This document shows positions 48,152-57,170 of a DNA stretch of 64,000 nt, in pieces. The translations under genes and the position numbers were made by a program. Below the pieces are notes generated by a model. That model made no database searches, was not told where the DNA came from, and was given only the letters and a program-made list of their open reading frames with translations. The first letter of the stretch is position 1. Each line of letters opens with the position of its first letter. This DNA is from an uncultured Alphaproteobacteria bacterium. Its GTDB lineage: Bacteria > Pseudomonadota > Alphaproteobacteria > Rhodobacterales > Rhodobacteraceae. The stretch is taken from positions 19,720 to 83,719 of the forward strand of contig CACLZW010000005.1 in NCBI GenBank assembly GCA_902611475.1, in the 5' to 3' direction.

Positions 48152-50107
48152 CTATTCTGCTGCTTCTTGAAGTTGATAGATAGTCGCGTCTACTATTGAA
48201 AGTGTTGCCTCTAGATAACCTTTGCGACCATCTTCATAAGTTACCTCCGTTTTCGTATCAACAGACCCATTGTCTGAGTAAAGGGCGCTGACGAGATCAT
48301 CATATTTTTCGTTTATAAAAGCCCTCTTAACTTTTCGAGTTCTTGTTATCTCACCATCATCAGGATCAAGCTCTTTGTGTAAAACTAAAAACTTTCTTAT
48401 CTGACAGCCAGACATCATAGAGTCCTTTGCCAATGCCATATTAACATCTTCTACGTGCTCCTTCAGAATATTAGCCACTTCGCTATTTGACGCTAGTTCC
48501 TGATAGGAAGAGTATGAAATATTGTTCTTCTCAGCCCAGTTTCCAACAGCAGTCATATCAATATTTAAAAACGCTACACAAAACTCTTTTTTATCACCGA
48601 ACAATACTGCCTCCAATATATTTGGAAAAAACTTCAGCTTGTTTTCAACATATTTTGGTGCAAAGAGTGCTCCGTTCTTTAGTTTGCCTACGTCTTTAGC
48701 TCTATCAATAATCCGCAATTGGCCCGTATTTTCATCAATATATCCTGCATCACCAGTTGCTACCCATCCATCCTTATTCTTTGTTTCGCCAGTAGCCTTG
48801 GGGTTTTTGTAGTACTCTTTAAAAGACCCAACAGATTTATACAAAATCTCTCCCGAAGGCGCTATTTTCAACTCCACTCCTTCAATTGGTTTTCCGACAG
48901 TATCCGAAAAGACCTCATCATTACCTTGCATTGTGAGAAAAACTGAAGCCTCGGTTTGTCCGTAAAGTTGTTTCAGGTTTATGCCAAGTGAGCGATAAAA
49001 ATCAAAAAGCTCTGCACTTATCAAATCTCCTGCAGTGTAGGCTATTCTCACATTCGAGAAACCCAGCATATTCTTGAGCGGTGCATAAATCAGGAAGTTA
49101 CCTAGAGAATATTTAAGTCTGTCTAATAGTCCAACTTTTCTTTTTTCCAAAATATCCCGCCCTACTTTTTCTGCGTGTGCCATGAAATATCTAAATGCAA
49201 CTTTTTTAAAGAATGCAGCATCTTCAATTCTTATAAAAACCGAGGTCTTAAGACGTTCCCACAATGGAGGCGGGCCAAAGAATATTGATGGGCCAATTTC
49301 CCTCAAATCAACTTGCATTGTCTCGGGACCTTCCGGACAGTTAATACAAGCACCTGCTCCCATACCTTGCGCCACTGAAATCATGAAATCTCCAACCCAA
49401 GCCATTGGCAAATAGGAAAGCAAATAATCATCATGCGTCCAGCTGTCATGTTGATTGGCTCCCCCTGATGCTCCAATAATTGCTTGATGTGTTTGCACGA
49501 CCCCTTTAGATTTACCTGTTGTTCCAGACGTGTAGAGTAAAACACATGTCGTATCTCCGGTTACTTTCTCCACACGACGCTTTAATTCTTTATCCAGCTC
49601 AGCGCTATCGCGAGATCCCATTTCCAGAATGTTAGCAAGACTATGCAAATTTTTATTATCATACTTTCTGAGCCCTTTAGGATCTACGAATACTATATCT
49701 TTAAATCCTTTCAATCGGTCCGAAATTTCGAGTATTTTATCTACCTGCTCTTGATCTCCGACGATTGCAAACGAAGCACCACAGTGGGAAAGGATGTACT
49801 CCATTTCCTCTGCAACCGCATCTTGATAGAGAGGTACGGGTATTGCGCCAATGTGTTGGCAAGCCAGAAGAGACCAATATAAAGATGGTCTATTCCTTCC
49901 AATTACAGCAACGTGGTCACCCTCTTGAACGCCAAGCTTTATAAGTCCCTTTGATAATTTTTGTATTTCTTCACTGGACTCTTTCCATGTCCAGGTTTGC
50001 CATATCCCAAGATCTTTTTCTCTAAAAGCAGGTGAGTCTCCGAACTTACTAACATTCCGAGCCAGCAACTTCGGCATAGTGTCAAGAGTAGCGCTATTTT
50101 CCGTCAT
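48152..50107 (-). CDS. Long-chain-type acyl-CoA synthetase (AMP-binding)
   Basis: 651 residues from ATG 50107, preceded by GGGAGGG. AMP-binding motif YTSGTTGKSKGVVQTH, YGQTEAS, and GWVATGDAGYID with RAKDVGKL (A8/A10) are present. It belongs to the long-chain/FadD-15-like class that accompanies Liv-type transporters. It activates an unknown fatty or carboxylic acid; the operon layout suggests the imported compound or one like it. It is the first gene of the importer transcript. Confidence 0.85.
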   Translation of the reverse strand: MTENSATLDTMPKLLARNVSKFGDSPAFREKDLGIWQTWTWKESSEEIQKLSKGLIKLGVQEGDHVAVIGRNRPSLYWSLLACQHIGAIPVPLYQDAVAEEMEYILSHCGASFAIVGDQEQVDKILEISDRLKGFKDIVFVDPKGLRKYDNKNLHSLANILEMGSRDSAELDKELKRRVEKVTGDTTCVLLYTSGTTGKSKGVVQTHQAIIGASGGANQHDSWTHDDYLLSYLPMAWVGDFMISVAQGMGAGACINCPEGPETMQVDLREIGPSIFFGPPPLWERLKTSVFIRIEDAAFFKKVAFRYFMAHAEKVGRDILEKRKVGLLDRLKYSLGNFLIYAPLKNMLGFSNVRIAYTAGDLISAELFDFYRSLGINLKQLYGQTEASVFLTMQGNDEVFSDTVGKPIEGVELKIAPSGEILYKSVGSFKEYYKNPKATGETKNKDGWVATGDAGYIDENTGQLRIIDRAKDVGKLKNGALFAPKYVENKLKFFPNILEAVLFGDKKEFCVAFLNIDMTAVGNWAEKNNISYSSYQELASNSEVANILKEHVEDVNMALAKDSMMSGCQIRKFLVLHKELDPDDGEITRTRKVKRAFINEKYDDLVSALYSDNGSVDTKTEVTYEDGRKGYLEATLSIVDATIYQLQEAAE

Positions 50108-50174
50108 TATCCCTCCCAAGATTTTTTTAAGAAAATATTATTTACTAAAGTTTAGGAAAAAAAAATCGATAAAA

Positions 50175-50196
50175 CAACAGGCTTTTTGGCCTTGTG
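50175..50196 (-). terminator. Candidate terminator after glycerate 2-kinase gene
   Basis: A short, bulged hairpin (AACAGGC pairing with GCCTTGT on the plus strand) is followed on the minus strand by a T-rich stretch. It lies in the 128-base gap before the acyl-CoA ligase gene. The stem is weak; a promoter for the ligase run would also be expected in the gap but none is clear. Confidence 0.35.
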
Positions 50197-50235
50197 ACAA
50201 AAAGTACTAAAAGCGAGACATTATGACACTTCCCT

Positions 50236-51492
50236 TCACCTTACTATTGCAATCCTAATATCATTTAAATTTATTCCAGTAGCACCAGAATAAAATAGGC
50301 TTGAAGCTATCTTATGCGCCGAAAACGAGTCGTAGTCCCTCAAAAAATCTTTTGATGGCGCTTTTTTATTCAACACCTTGATAGTTTCTCCCGAAATAAT
50401 TGCTCCTGCATTTTTTTCAAACCCATCGATTCCATCAGTGTCAGCCACTAGAGCTGTGATTCCTGGGACACCCTCAATTTCTTTTGCCAACGCTAACGCA
50501 AAATGTGAATTTCTACCCCCTCTTCCATGATTTTTAGGTAACTCTAAATGGGCTTCACCGCTCGAGACAATAATTGCTGGCTTTTTGACTGGTCGATCAA
50601 ATCGTTTTATCTCTTTAAATATTGATGCATGAAACTTAGCCAAAGATGCCGCATCACCCTCAAAATTTGAGGATAGCACCAAAGTGTTTAATTCATAATT
50701 TTTCATTATATATTCACTCACGCTATCCAATAATGTAGCACTAGACCCTAGACACACAGATTTTAGCACGATCAAATCTTTGTTTCTGAGAGGACTAAAT
50801 CTTTTTCTATTTTCTGAAAAAAACCTATTAATTTTTGAACCAAAATCCAAATTACTAGTGGTAATTCTGTTCATCTCAGGAACAAATGTTGGGCCACTCC
50901 CAACAAGAGATAAATCTCCACCGGGAATGTCAGATACTACTAAATTAATTATCGGACAAGGAGAAGCAGTTAATGCGAGTTTACCTCCCTTTATTTGAGA
51001 AAACTCTCCTCGGTAAAGATTCATTTCTCTAATCGACAAACCAGAGCCAAGTAGTACCTTGTTTAAATGAATTTCATCTTCAAGACAGTAGCCTTCTGGA
51101 GGTAAAGGTAATAAAGCTGAAGCTCCTCCTGAAATACAAAAAATTAGCAAATCATCTTTTCCAAGCTTTGAAATTGCTTTTAGGAGTTTATAGGATGCGT
51201 CTAAACCTTTCTGTGAGGGGATAGGGTGCGTAGCTTTAATCACCTCACAGTCTAATTCATCACATTTTTCATTTTCAGGAATGACAACAATTCCATCGAC
51301 TTTTCCTTTATACGTTCTAAAAAAAGCCTTTGCCAGGCGTCCTGCACCTTTTCCAACAGCAACGAAAAAAAGCCTTCCTAAAGGAGAATCAAACTTCATC
51401 TTTTCAAGTTTTTTTACCGGATCTGCTAATTCTAGAGACCCTAAAAATATGTCTTTAAGAATTTTTTTATCGTCGTAAATTTTGTTTACCAT
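50236..51492 (-). CDS. Glycerate 2-kinase (GckA/TtuD, MOFRL family)
   Basis: 418 residues with the N-terminal DUF4147 domain (VAVGKGAGRLAKAF, CISGGASALLPLP, LVVSDIPGGDLSLVGSGPT) and the C-terminal MOFRL domain (VSSGEAHLELPKNHGRGGRNSHFALALA, given in part; ending GATGINLNDIRI). Converts glycerate to 2-phosphoglycerate. In a RuBisCO-bearing organism it could serve photorespiratory glycerate, or serine and sugar-acid catabolism. It precedes an SDR and aminotransferase in the same direction. Confidence 0.9.
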   Translation of the reverse strand: MVNKIYDDKKILKDIFLGSLELADPVKKLEKMKFDSPLGRLFFVAVGKGAGRLAKAFFRTYKGKVDGIVVIPENEKCDELDCEVIKATHPIPSQKGLDASYKLLKAISKLGKDDLLIFCISGGASALLPLPPEGYCLEDEIHLNKVLLGSGLSIREMNLYRGEFSQIKGGKLALTASPCPIINLVVSDIPGGDLSLVGSGPTFVPEMNRITTSNLDFGSKINRFFSENRKRFSPLRNKDLIVLKSVCLGSSATLLDSVSEYIMKNYELNTLVLSSNFEGDAASLAKFHASIFKEIKRFDRPVKKPAIIVSSGEAHLELPKNHGRGGRNSHFALALAKEIEGVPGITALVADTDGIDGFEKNAGAIISGETIKVLNKKAPSKDFLRDYDSFSAHKIASSLFYSGATGINLNDIRIAIVR

Positions 51493-51548
51493 AAAAATGT
51501 TTCAGATATATGTTTCAACCGTGAAAAAACCTAAATTGGTACATCATT

Positions 51549-52289
51549 CTAAACATGCTGGCCTCCGTTAATCTCTATTTCTGCGCCTGAGACATAACTC
51601 GCTTCTTTGGAGCATAAATAAAAAATCGTGTCAGCTACTTCTTCCGGCAGGCCGAGTCGCTTCATTGGAATATCAGCGACTATCTTGTCAGTACCTTCAC
51701 TTAAAATTGCCGTCTTAACTTCTCCGGGCGCGATAGCGTTTACTCGAACACCCAAGGGTCCGAAATCTTTCGACATCTCTCTAGTTAAGGCTCCCAAAGC
51801 TGCTTTTGATGTCGCGTAGGCAGCGCCAGCAAAAGGATGCACCCTACTTCCTGCAATTGATGTCACATTTACAATCGCCCCTTGCGCACTCAATAATTCT
51901 TCCTTTAATCCTCTCGCTAAAAGTACCGAGGCAAAAAAGTTAACATGAAAAACCTTTCCCCATGTACTCAGGTCCGTTCCTAAAGTGTCCAGCCTTTCTC
52001 CTTTCTCGCCTTTGGGCGATATCCCAGCATTGTTGACAAGCGCGTGCAACTTACCATTTAGTCGTTTTTTGACCTCATCAATAGCCTCGAGCGTGTTGTT
52101 TGGGTTTGATAGATCGACTTGAACATGGTTCGCCTCACCCCCAGGCCAGGGACATTTTGTATCAAACGCCTGCCTGGAACAAGTAATTACACGCCAATTT
52201 TCTTCAGAAAATTTTCGAACGGTGGCATGGCCTATTCCTCTACTTGCACCCGTCAACAATATAATTTTTTGTTCTGAATCATCAACCAT
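51549..52289 (-). CDS. SDR-family oxidoreductase
   Basis: 246-residue classical SDR. TGASRGIGHATVRKF gives the cofactor loop; NNAGIS, the Ser in SIAG, and YATSKAALGAL supply the catalytic residues; GAEIEINGGQHV closes it. CSRQAFD after beta-2 (basic residue) suggests NADP. Substrate unknown. It lies between the glycerate kinase and the aminotransferase; a 2-oxo or 3-oxo acid reductase role is only a guess. Confidence 0.85.
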   Translation of the reverse strand: MVDDSEQKIILLTGASRGIGHATVRKFSEENWRVITCSRQAFDTKCPWPGGEANHVQVDLSNPNNTLEAIDEVKKRLNGKLHALVNNAGISPKGEKGERLDTLGTDLSTWGKVFHVNFFASVLLARGLKEELLSAQGAIVNVTSIAGSRVHPFAGAAYATSKAALGALTREMSKDFGPLGVRVNAIAPGEVKTAILSEGTDKIVADIPMKRLGLPEEVADTIFYLCSKEASYVSGAEIEINGGQHV

Positions 52290-52370
52290 CGTTCTACAAC
52301 CTCAGAAAATTATCTTAATTCCGATAAATTTAGTCAGATTTTAGCATTTTATGTATATATTTCAAGAATG

Positions 52371-53741
52371 TCATAAATTTTGGAAATCAATTCCTGCCAA
52401 AACACTGTCAATTTTATCGAACATTTCATGGATTTGACTTTCTTCAATAATTAAGGGTGGACAAAATGCCAAACTGTCGCCCGGAAGTGACCTTAAAATA
52501 ACACCTTCTTCCTGGATTTTTTGCTGAATTTTTGCTGAAACTTTTCTACTGGGGTCGGGTTTCTTATTTGAACCAGGCTCAGACACAAATTCTATTGCAC
52601 CAATTAACCCAACAGCCCTGACATCTCCAACAAAATCATATTTTTTTAAGCTTTTCACCCTTTCAGTAAAACTTTTTTCCATCTTCCTCACATGATCCAC
52701 AATTTTTTTCTCTTCATAAATTTCAAGCGTTCTAAGAGCTATTGCAGCAGACATAGGGTGAGCAGAATAGGTAAAACCATGACCAAAAATCCCGAGTTCG
52801 TTTGCCTGGTTTTCTATTTCCGAAACAATACTTTCATTGATGAGCAATGCTGATATGGGTGCATAAGCACCAGATAAAGCCTTGGCACAAGTTAAGATAT
52901 CTGGTTTTAAGTTAAAAGTATCCGAGCCCCACATATTACCCGTTCTACCAAATCCACAGATCACTTCATCTGCAATAAAAAGAACATCATATTTTTTAAG
53001 TAATACCTGTACTTTAGAAAAGTAATTTTCAGGAGGAATAATAACGCCACCAGCGCCCATTACAGGCTCTGCTATAAATGCCCCGATAGTATCAGGACCT
53101 TCTTCAAGGATAAGCTCCTCAAGATCATTTAACATTCTGTCTACAAAATTTTGTTCAGATTCGTTTTCAAGTTTTTCTATAAAATAATGCGGACAAGAAG
53201 TGTGCCTAACAAAGTCTAAGGGCAACCCAAACCCGTCTTGAGCATACGGTAGCCCTGTTAAACTTCCTGCAACCATAGTTACACCATGATAGCCTCTTTT
53301 CCGACTAATGATTTTTCTCTTTTCAGGTCGACCTAGAGCGTTTTGATAGTACCAGACAACTTTGATTGCAGTATCATTCGCCTCAGATCCCGAATTACAA
53401 AAGAAGACTTTACCTAATCCTTCTGGAGCTATTCCAACAAGTTTTTCGGCCAAGTTAGCAGCGACTTCCGGCACTTTACCCGCGAAACTATGATAAAAGG
53501 GAAGCTTTTCCATTTGCTTAGTTGCAGCTTCAACTAAATCTTTATTATTAAACCCTAAGGACGCACACCACAAACCACTCATGCCTTCTATAAATTTTGT
53601 GTTTGAATTGTCGTAAACATATACACCTTCTCCCCTGCAAATCACATGTGGACCAGTTTCTTTTAAAGTTTGGGGGTTAGTATACGGATGGAAATGATTT
53701 TCAATGTCTTTGGCCTCAATTGAATTAACTATTCTGTTCAT
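52371..53741 (-). CDS. Class III aminotransferase (omega-amino acid type)
   Basis: 456 residues from the ATG at 53741, which has GGAGG eight bases before it; the longer start at 53786 lacks one. HFHPYTNPQTLKETGPHVI and GMSGLWCASLGFNN open it in the style of omega-amino acid:pyruvate/taurine transaminases. PLP is held by Lys in LTCAKALSGAYAP, with FCNSGSEAND and IADEVICGFGRTG. Substrate is unknown; taurine, beta-alanine or putrescine are options. It heads the minus-strand run ending in glycerate kinase. Confidence 0.82.
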   Translation of the reverse strand: MNRIVNSIEAKDIENHFHPYTNPQTLKETGPHVICRGEGVYVYDNSNTKFIEGMSGLWCASLGFNNKDLVEAATKQMEKLPFYHSFAGKVPEVAANLAEKLVGIAPEGLGKVFFCNSGSEANDTAIKVVWYYQNALGRPEKRKIISRKRGYHGVTMVAGSLTGLPYAQDGFGLPLDFVRHTSCPHYFIEKLENESEQNFVDRMLNDLEELILEEGPDTIGAFIAEPVMGAGGVIIPPENYFSKVQVLLKKYDVLFIADEVICGFGRTGNMWGSDTFNLKPDILTCAKALSGAYAPISALLINESIVSEIENQANELGIFGHGFTYSAHPMSAAIALRTLEIYEEKKIVDHVRKMEKSFTERVKSLKKYDFVGDVRAVGLIGAIEFVSEPGSNKKPDPSRKVSAKIQQKIQEEGVILRSLPGDSLAFCPPLIIEESQIHEMFDKIDSVLAGIDFQNL

Positions 53742-53909
53742 AGTATTTCCTCCAGCAACAGATGAATTAAATATACGCTTCATCATAAGCTTAACAGAAC
53801 ATTCCTTTTCTTAAAGATTTTATATTGAACTTCCAAAATTTAGAGTCTAATGCTTAACTAAAACTAGTGTAGTTATCATACTTTGATATTTGAGGAGGAC
53901 TGACGACCA

Positions 53910-54857
53910 ATGATTATATTAAAAGGATTTCTTTTTTTAAAAATATTTTGTATCTCGGCCCTTTTGAGCGTAGCCTTCGCCCATGATGCACCGGATAAAG
54001 TATTGGCAAAAAAAATTTTTGGTAACTTCATAACACCAACAAAATTAACTTCTGAAAGCATTGGAAAATATAATAAAGGATGTCTCAATGGTGGCGTTGA
54101 ATTACCTATTAAGGGAGAAACATGGCAACACATAAACTCAAAAAGGGGACGTAATTGGGGACACCCAAGGCTTATCGATTTTACAAAGGACCTTTCTCAA
54201 AAAGTTGCAGACTTTGGATGGATGGGGCTATATGTAGGTGATCTTGGCAACCCAAGAGGGGGGCCTACCCCTTATGGCCATGCCGCTCACCAAGTAGGGT
54301 TAGAGGTAGATATAAAATTCAGAAAACCGGCGACTCTAGACCTATCAGTGGAAGACAGTCATAATGACCGCAGGTACGGAAAACCGTCTTTTAAAGAGCT
54401 AAATGTAGTGTCAAAGAATCAAAAAAATGTTAACTCTAATTGGACTCCAGAACATATGGCCATTTTGAAAGCTGCGGCGCAAGATGACAGAGTAAATAAA
54501 ATTTTTGTTAACGCAGCAATAAAGGTTTGGATGTGTAAAAACGCGGGATCAGTAGATAGGTCTTGGTTAATGAAGATACGGCCAGAGAGAGGTCATAGTG
54601 AGCATTTTCATGTTAGGCTAAAGTGTCCTGAGGGGTCGCCGGATTGCATCAACACACCACTTTGGAATAAGTATAAAAATGTAGATGGTTGTGACAAGCA
54701 GTTGGCTTGGTGGGTCACAGATAGGCTTAAACCGAAGAAGAAAGTTATAAAAAAGACTGTTAAAATCAAGAAAAAATATAAATGTTCTCACGCAAGATGC
54801 TACTTGCCGGAAGATCTCCCAAAGGCTTGCCTTAAAACCATGCATATTGAAGATTAA
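53910..54857 (+). CDS. mepA: Penicillin-insensitive murein endopeptidase MepA with basic C-terminal tail
   Basis: Periplasmic zinc peptidase that cuts D-Ala-mDAP cross-links. The signal peptide is about 1-24 (ending VAFAHD). Zinc-site segments are HAAHQVGLEVDI (with the family's H-x6-D spacing) and GHSEHFHVRLKCP. The catalytic domain ends at about 265 residues, the usual length, after which comes a lysine-rich linker and a cysteine-bearing end (CSHARCYLP, then KAC). That tail is unusual. It is convergent with a secreted small protein gene 7 bases away. Confidence 0.9.
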   Translation: MIILKGFLFLKIFCISALLSVAFAHDAPDKVLAKKIFGNFITPTKLTSESIGKYNKGCLNGGVELPIKGETWQHINSKRGRNWGHPRLIDFTKDLSQKVADFGWMGLYVGDLGNPRGGPTPYGHAAHQVGLEVDIKFRKPATLDLSVEDSHNDRRYGKPSFKELNVVSKNQKNVNSNWTPEHMAILKAAAQDDRVNKIFVNAAIKVWMCKNAGSVDRSWLMKIRPERGHSEHFHVRLKCPEGSPDCINTPLWNKYKNVDGCDKQLAWWVTDRLKPKKKVIKKTVKIKKKYKCSHARCYLPEDLPKACLKTMHIED

Positions 54858-54864
54858 GTTTAAT

Positions 54865-55203
54865 TTAGTTGCTACAAATATTTTGCAGACCTTTTCCTCT
54901 TAATAAAATAGCTGGAGAAAAACTTCTATTTATTTCTTCTTCGTAAAGGCTATCAACCATTTCCACAAGATCTGAAACCCTAGTAATACGACCGTTAATG
55001 CAATTAGTGCTATATTTTTCTTGAAGCTCTTTTCCAAAAAAAGCTATGTAACCATCCCATAAACCTGTAATGTAAGCTGATTTAGAGGCCACACTCAGTG
55101 TCTTCCAGTTCCCATAATTCTCTACAACAACGTAAGGTCCAGCAGTAAAGCAGAAAAATAAAGTTAGAATCAAAAGCTTAGAAACTAGTAATTTATTTCG
55201 CAA
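54865..55203 (-). CDS. Small secreted protein, possible Rap1a/Tai-like fold
   Basis: 112 residues with a signal peptide at about 1-25 (LLVSKLLILTLFFCF). The mature part has one W and the pattern SKSAYITGLWDGYIAFFGKE; two cysteines (in TNCING and QNICSN) could form a disulfide. This vaguely recalls Rap1a/Tai-type immunity or secreted proteins, but I would not rely on that. It overlaps the bactofilin gene by 11 bases, suggesting joint expression. Confidence 0.5.
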   Translation of the reverse strand: MRNKLLVSKLLILTLFFCFTAGPYVVVENYGNWKTLSVASKSAYITGLWDGYIAFFGKELQEKYSTNCINGRITRVSDLVEMVDSLYEEEINRSFSPAILLRGKGLQNICSN

Positions 55204-55597
55204 CTGCTTTATCAGTTAAAGAGTATATTGAACTATCTTCTTCGCTTTCACTCTCACCTGCTTTTCTTTGCGACTTAGCTATCCTTATCACCTTACCATT
55301 AAAGTTTGCACCCGTCTCAATTGAAATCTCGCTATGTTCGATATCCCCTTTAACGGTAGACCCGGCATCTAATTTAACAGTATCGGATCGAATAAATCCC
55401 GTAAAATTTCCCTGAACAGTAATTGCTTTTACAATGATTTTGCCGTCCACCTTTGCGCTTGGACCTAAGGTTAAATTATCCCCCAATATGTCGCCAGAGG
55501 CTTTACCCTCAATCAAAAGTTCCCCTTTGAAGTCAATTTTTCCTTTTATGACGGTATCTGAAGAGATAACTGAGCTGGAATTTGTAAAGTTATTCAT
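55193..55597 (-). CDS. Bactofilin (polymer-forming cytoskeletal protein)
   Basis: 134 residues from ATG 55597; a GTG at 55633 and an ATG at 55621 are alternatives. The repetitive beta-helix is visible as hydrophobic steps (VIKGKIDFKGELLIEGKASG, then VDGKIIVKAITVQGNFTG, then VKGDIEHSEISIETG). Bactofilins self-assemble without nucleotide and often place peptidoglycan enzymes. It lies opposite MepA, with the small secreted protein between them. The C-terminal tail is acidic (ESESEEDSS). Confidence 0.9.
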   Translation of the reverse strand: MNNFTNSSSVISSDTVIKGKIDFKGELLIEGKASGDILGDNLTLGPSAKVDGKIIVKAITVQGNFTGFIRSDTVKLDAGSTVKGDIEHSEISIETGANFNGKVIRIAKSQRKAGESESEEDSSIYSLTDKAVAK

Positions 55598-55685
55598 AGT
55601 TTCATACCTAAAGTTTCTCATGCAAAAATACACTAAAACTATATTAAATCAAGGCTAATAGCAGAGAAAGAAAAGCCAGTTGCAA

Positions 55686-56357
55686 TTACATTTTATATGC
55701 TCTTCGTCTCTTCGGGCTAAATTCGTAGGCCCTGTGGACCTCTTTTGTTATTTCGTTGATTTCCTTTATTGTAACTTTCATTGCTGGGACACCCAATTTT
55801 TTTGCGGCTAATCTTCTAAAAGCACCATAACTATCATGGATCTGTATAAGTTTTTCAAACTCATCTATCAAGTCATTTGCTTCAAAATCAGTTTTTGCTA
55901 ACCCTTTCATGTCAGCATCCTTGTTTTCATGTCGTTGTCTGTCTGATCCTGGCGCAGATATTTTTATCATCGCTTGGATATGAGATACATATTTTTCAGA
56001 CCTAACAGCATTCCAGACTGCTTTTTCTCCATTTCCAGAGTTTAAGGCGGTAATTGCAGTCATTGCATAAATTTGAGCTCTTTGTGCATAACTTAGCACC
56101 TTCTTAGTCTGTTCATCATAGTCAGCATTTTCTGAGTTTGAGTTATTATAAACCATAGAGCTTAGATTAGAGGTATACTCCTTTCTTGACCATTCCTTTA
56201 GTTTTGGTGAGATTGGATTTTCTTTTACAGCACAACAAAACTTAATTATATCATAGAGGTCCTTGGAACCCTCCTCCAAAGATTCCTTTTCAAGTTTAAC
56301 GTCCTTATTAAATAACAAATCGCTTTTTGACGTTTTTTGATAAACAAATTCGTTCAT
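55686..56357 (-). CDS. Hypothetical protein, helical, unknown function
   Basis: About 223 residues from ATG 56357 (a TTG 18 bases upstream is the alternative). No family was recognised. It is rich in Lys, Glu and Ser, predicted mostly helical, with no signal or membrane segment. Stretches such as YAQRAQIYAMTAITALN and AFRRLAAKKLGVPAMKVT look like conserved cores. C-terminus is basic (SPKRRRAYKM). It is divergent from the HxlR gene and behind bactofilin. It may be an envelope or cytoskeleton partner, but there is no direct evidence. Confidence 0.5.
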   Translation of the reverse strand: MNEFVYQKTSKSDLLFNKDVKLEKESLEEGSKDLYDIIKFCCAVKENPISPKLKEWSRKEYTSNLSSMVYNNSNSENADYDEQTKKVLSYAQRAQIYAMTAITALNSGNGEKAVWNAVRSEKYVSHIQAMIKISAPGSDRQRHENKDADMKGLAKTDFEANDLIDEFEKLIQIHDSYGAFRRLAAKKLGVPAMKVTIKEINEITKEVHRAYEFSPKRRRAYKM

Positions 56358-56495
56358 TATGTCTTTCTTTAGCAATGCTTGATTCTACTTATTAATAATA
56401 TAAATTTCTGCAATCTGTATACCATTTCAAGTTTTTTTTTTATTATTTGCCACAAGATATTTTTTTGTGTACTAGAAACACATGAAATAAAAATG

Positions 56496-56526
56496 TTGAC
56501 TTCTTCGTCACGGTCTATGATACAAT
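56496..56526 (+). promoter_or_regulatory. Sigma-70-type promoter for HxlR regulator
   Basis: TTGACT at 56496-56501 and TACAAT at 56521-56526 (19-base spacer; GATACA two bases earlier gives 17). The predicted leader is about 33 bases. The palindrome TTACGTAA at 56538-56545 lies just downstream, in the position of an autoregulatory operator. Only the sequence supports this. Confidence 0.5.
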
Positions 56527-56537
56527 AAGATATGACG

Positions 56538-56545
56538 TTACGTAA
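56538..56545. promoter_or_regulatory. Palindrome TTACGTAA in HxlR leader
   Basis: Eight-base perfect palindrome, preceded by ACG, just downstream of the predicted transcription start of the HxlR gene. HxlR regulators commonly bind short dyads in their own promoters, so autoregulation is plausible. Half-sites match those upstream of urease at 34208-34220. Confidence 0.3.
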
Positions 56546-56565
56546 ACTTAAACTGGGAAATTTAT

Positions 56566-57006
56566 ATGTCAAGTAGAGTCAGCCACCAAAATAAATGTAG
56601 CATTGCAACAGCCCTATCAATTTTAGGAGACAAATGGACTCTATTGATTGCAAGAGATATAATGATGGGAAATCAAAACTTCGAATCTATTCAAACTAAT
56701 CTAAATATCTCAAGAAACCTATTGACAGAGCGATTAAAGTCTATGGTAAGCAAAAGGTTGATTACACGTTATGTGCCAGATAACAAAAAGAGGGCTAAGT
56801 ACGTTCCCACAGAAAGATGCAAAGATCTCGTGAAAGTTTTTCTTTCTCTTTCTTTATGGGCAGATCGATGGGTTCCTGATACTAAACGTCCAAAAATGGC
56901 GGGAGTGATCGATGAAAAGGTTACAGAGATCGGTCTTCAAGTTATTCCGTTCAACAAGAAAGAAGAGAACAAGATTATAAAATTGTCTAAAAGACTTGCT
57001 AATTAA
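56566..57006 (+). CDS. HxlR-family winged-helix regulator
   Basis: 146 residues, winged-helix of the HxlR/MarR-like type. CSIATALSILGDKWTLLIARDI at the start (given in part) and NISRNLLTERLKSMVSKRL are the DNA-binding core, with Cys11 at the position of the redox-sensing cysteine found in several family members. The ABC transporter operon starts 164 bases downstream in the same direction; regulation of it is a reasonable guess. A good promoter and a palindrome lie upstream. Confidence 0.88.
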   Translation: MSSRVSHQNKCSIATALSILGDKWTLLIARDIMMGNQNFESIQTNLNISRNLLTERLKSMVSKRLITRYVPDNKKRAKYVPTERCKDLVKVFLSLSLWADRWVPDTKRPKMAGVIDEKVTEIGLQVIPFNKKEENKIIKLSKRLAN

Positions 57007-57170
57007 CAAAGATTCATTTTTGACAACATTTTACGATTTACTTCTGTTACAAAGTTTAACGATAAATATCGAACTAATGACTTAAAATAGTCTCAGCATT
57101 GAAAGATATGAAACCTCTACTATTTCATTTATAAATATATATTTCTTATATCAGGAAGAAATAAAAGGCG

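Noticed and set aside
57020..57052. TTGACA followed by TTACAA or TGTTAC as a promoter for the ABC operon
   Set aside because: The spacing is 19 or more bases and the -10 match is poor; too weak to list as a feature.
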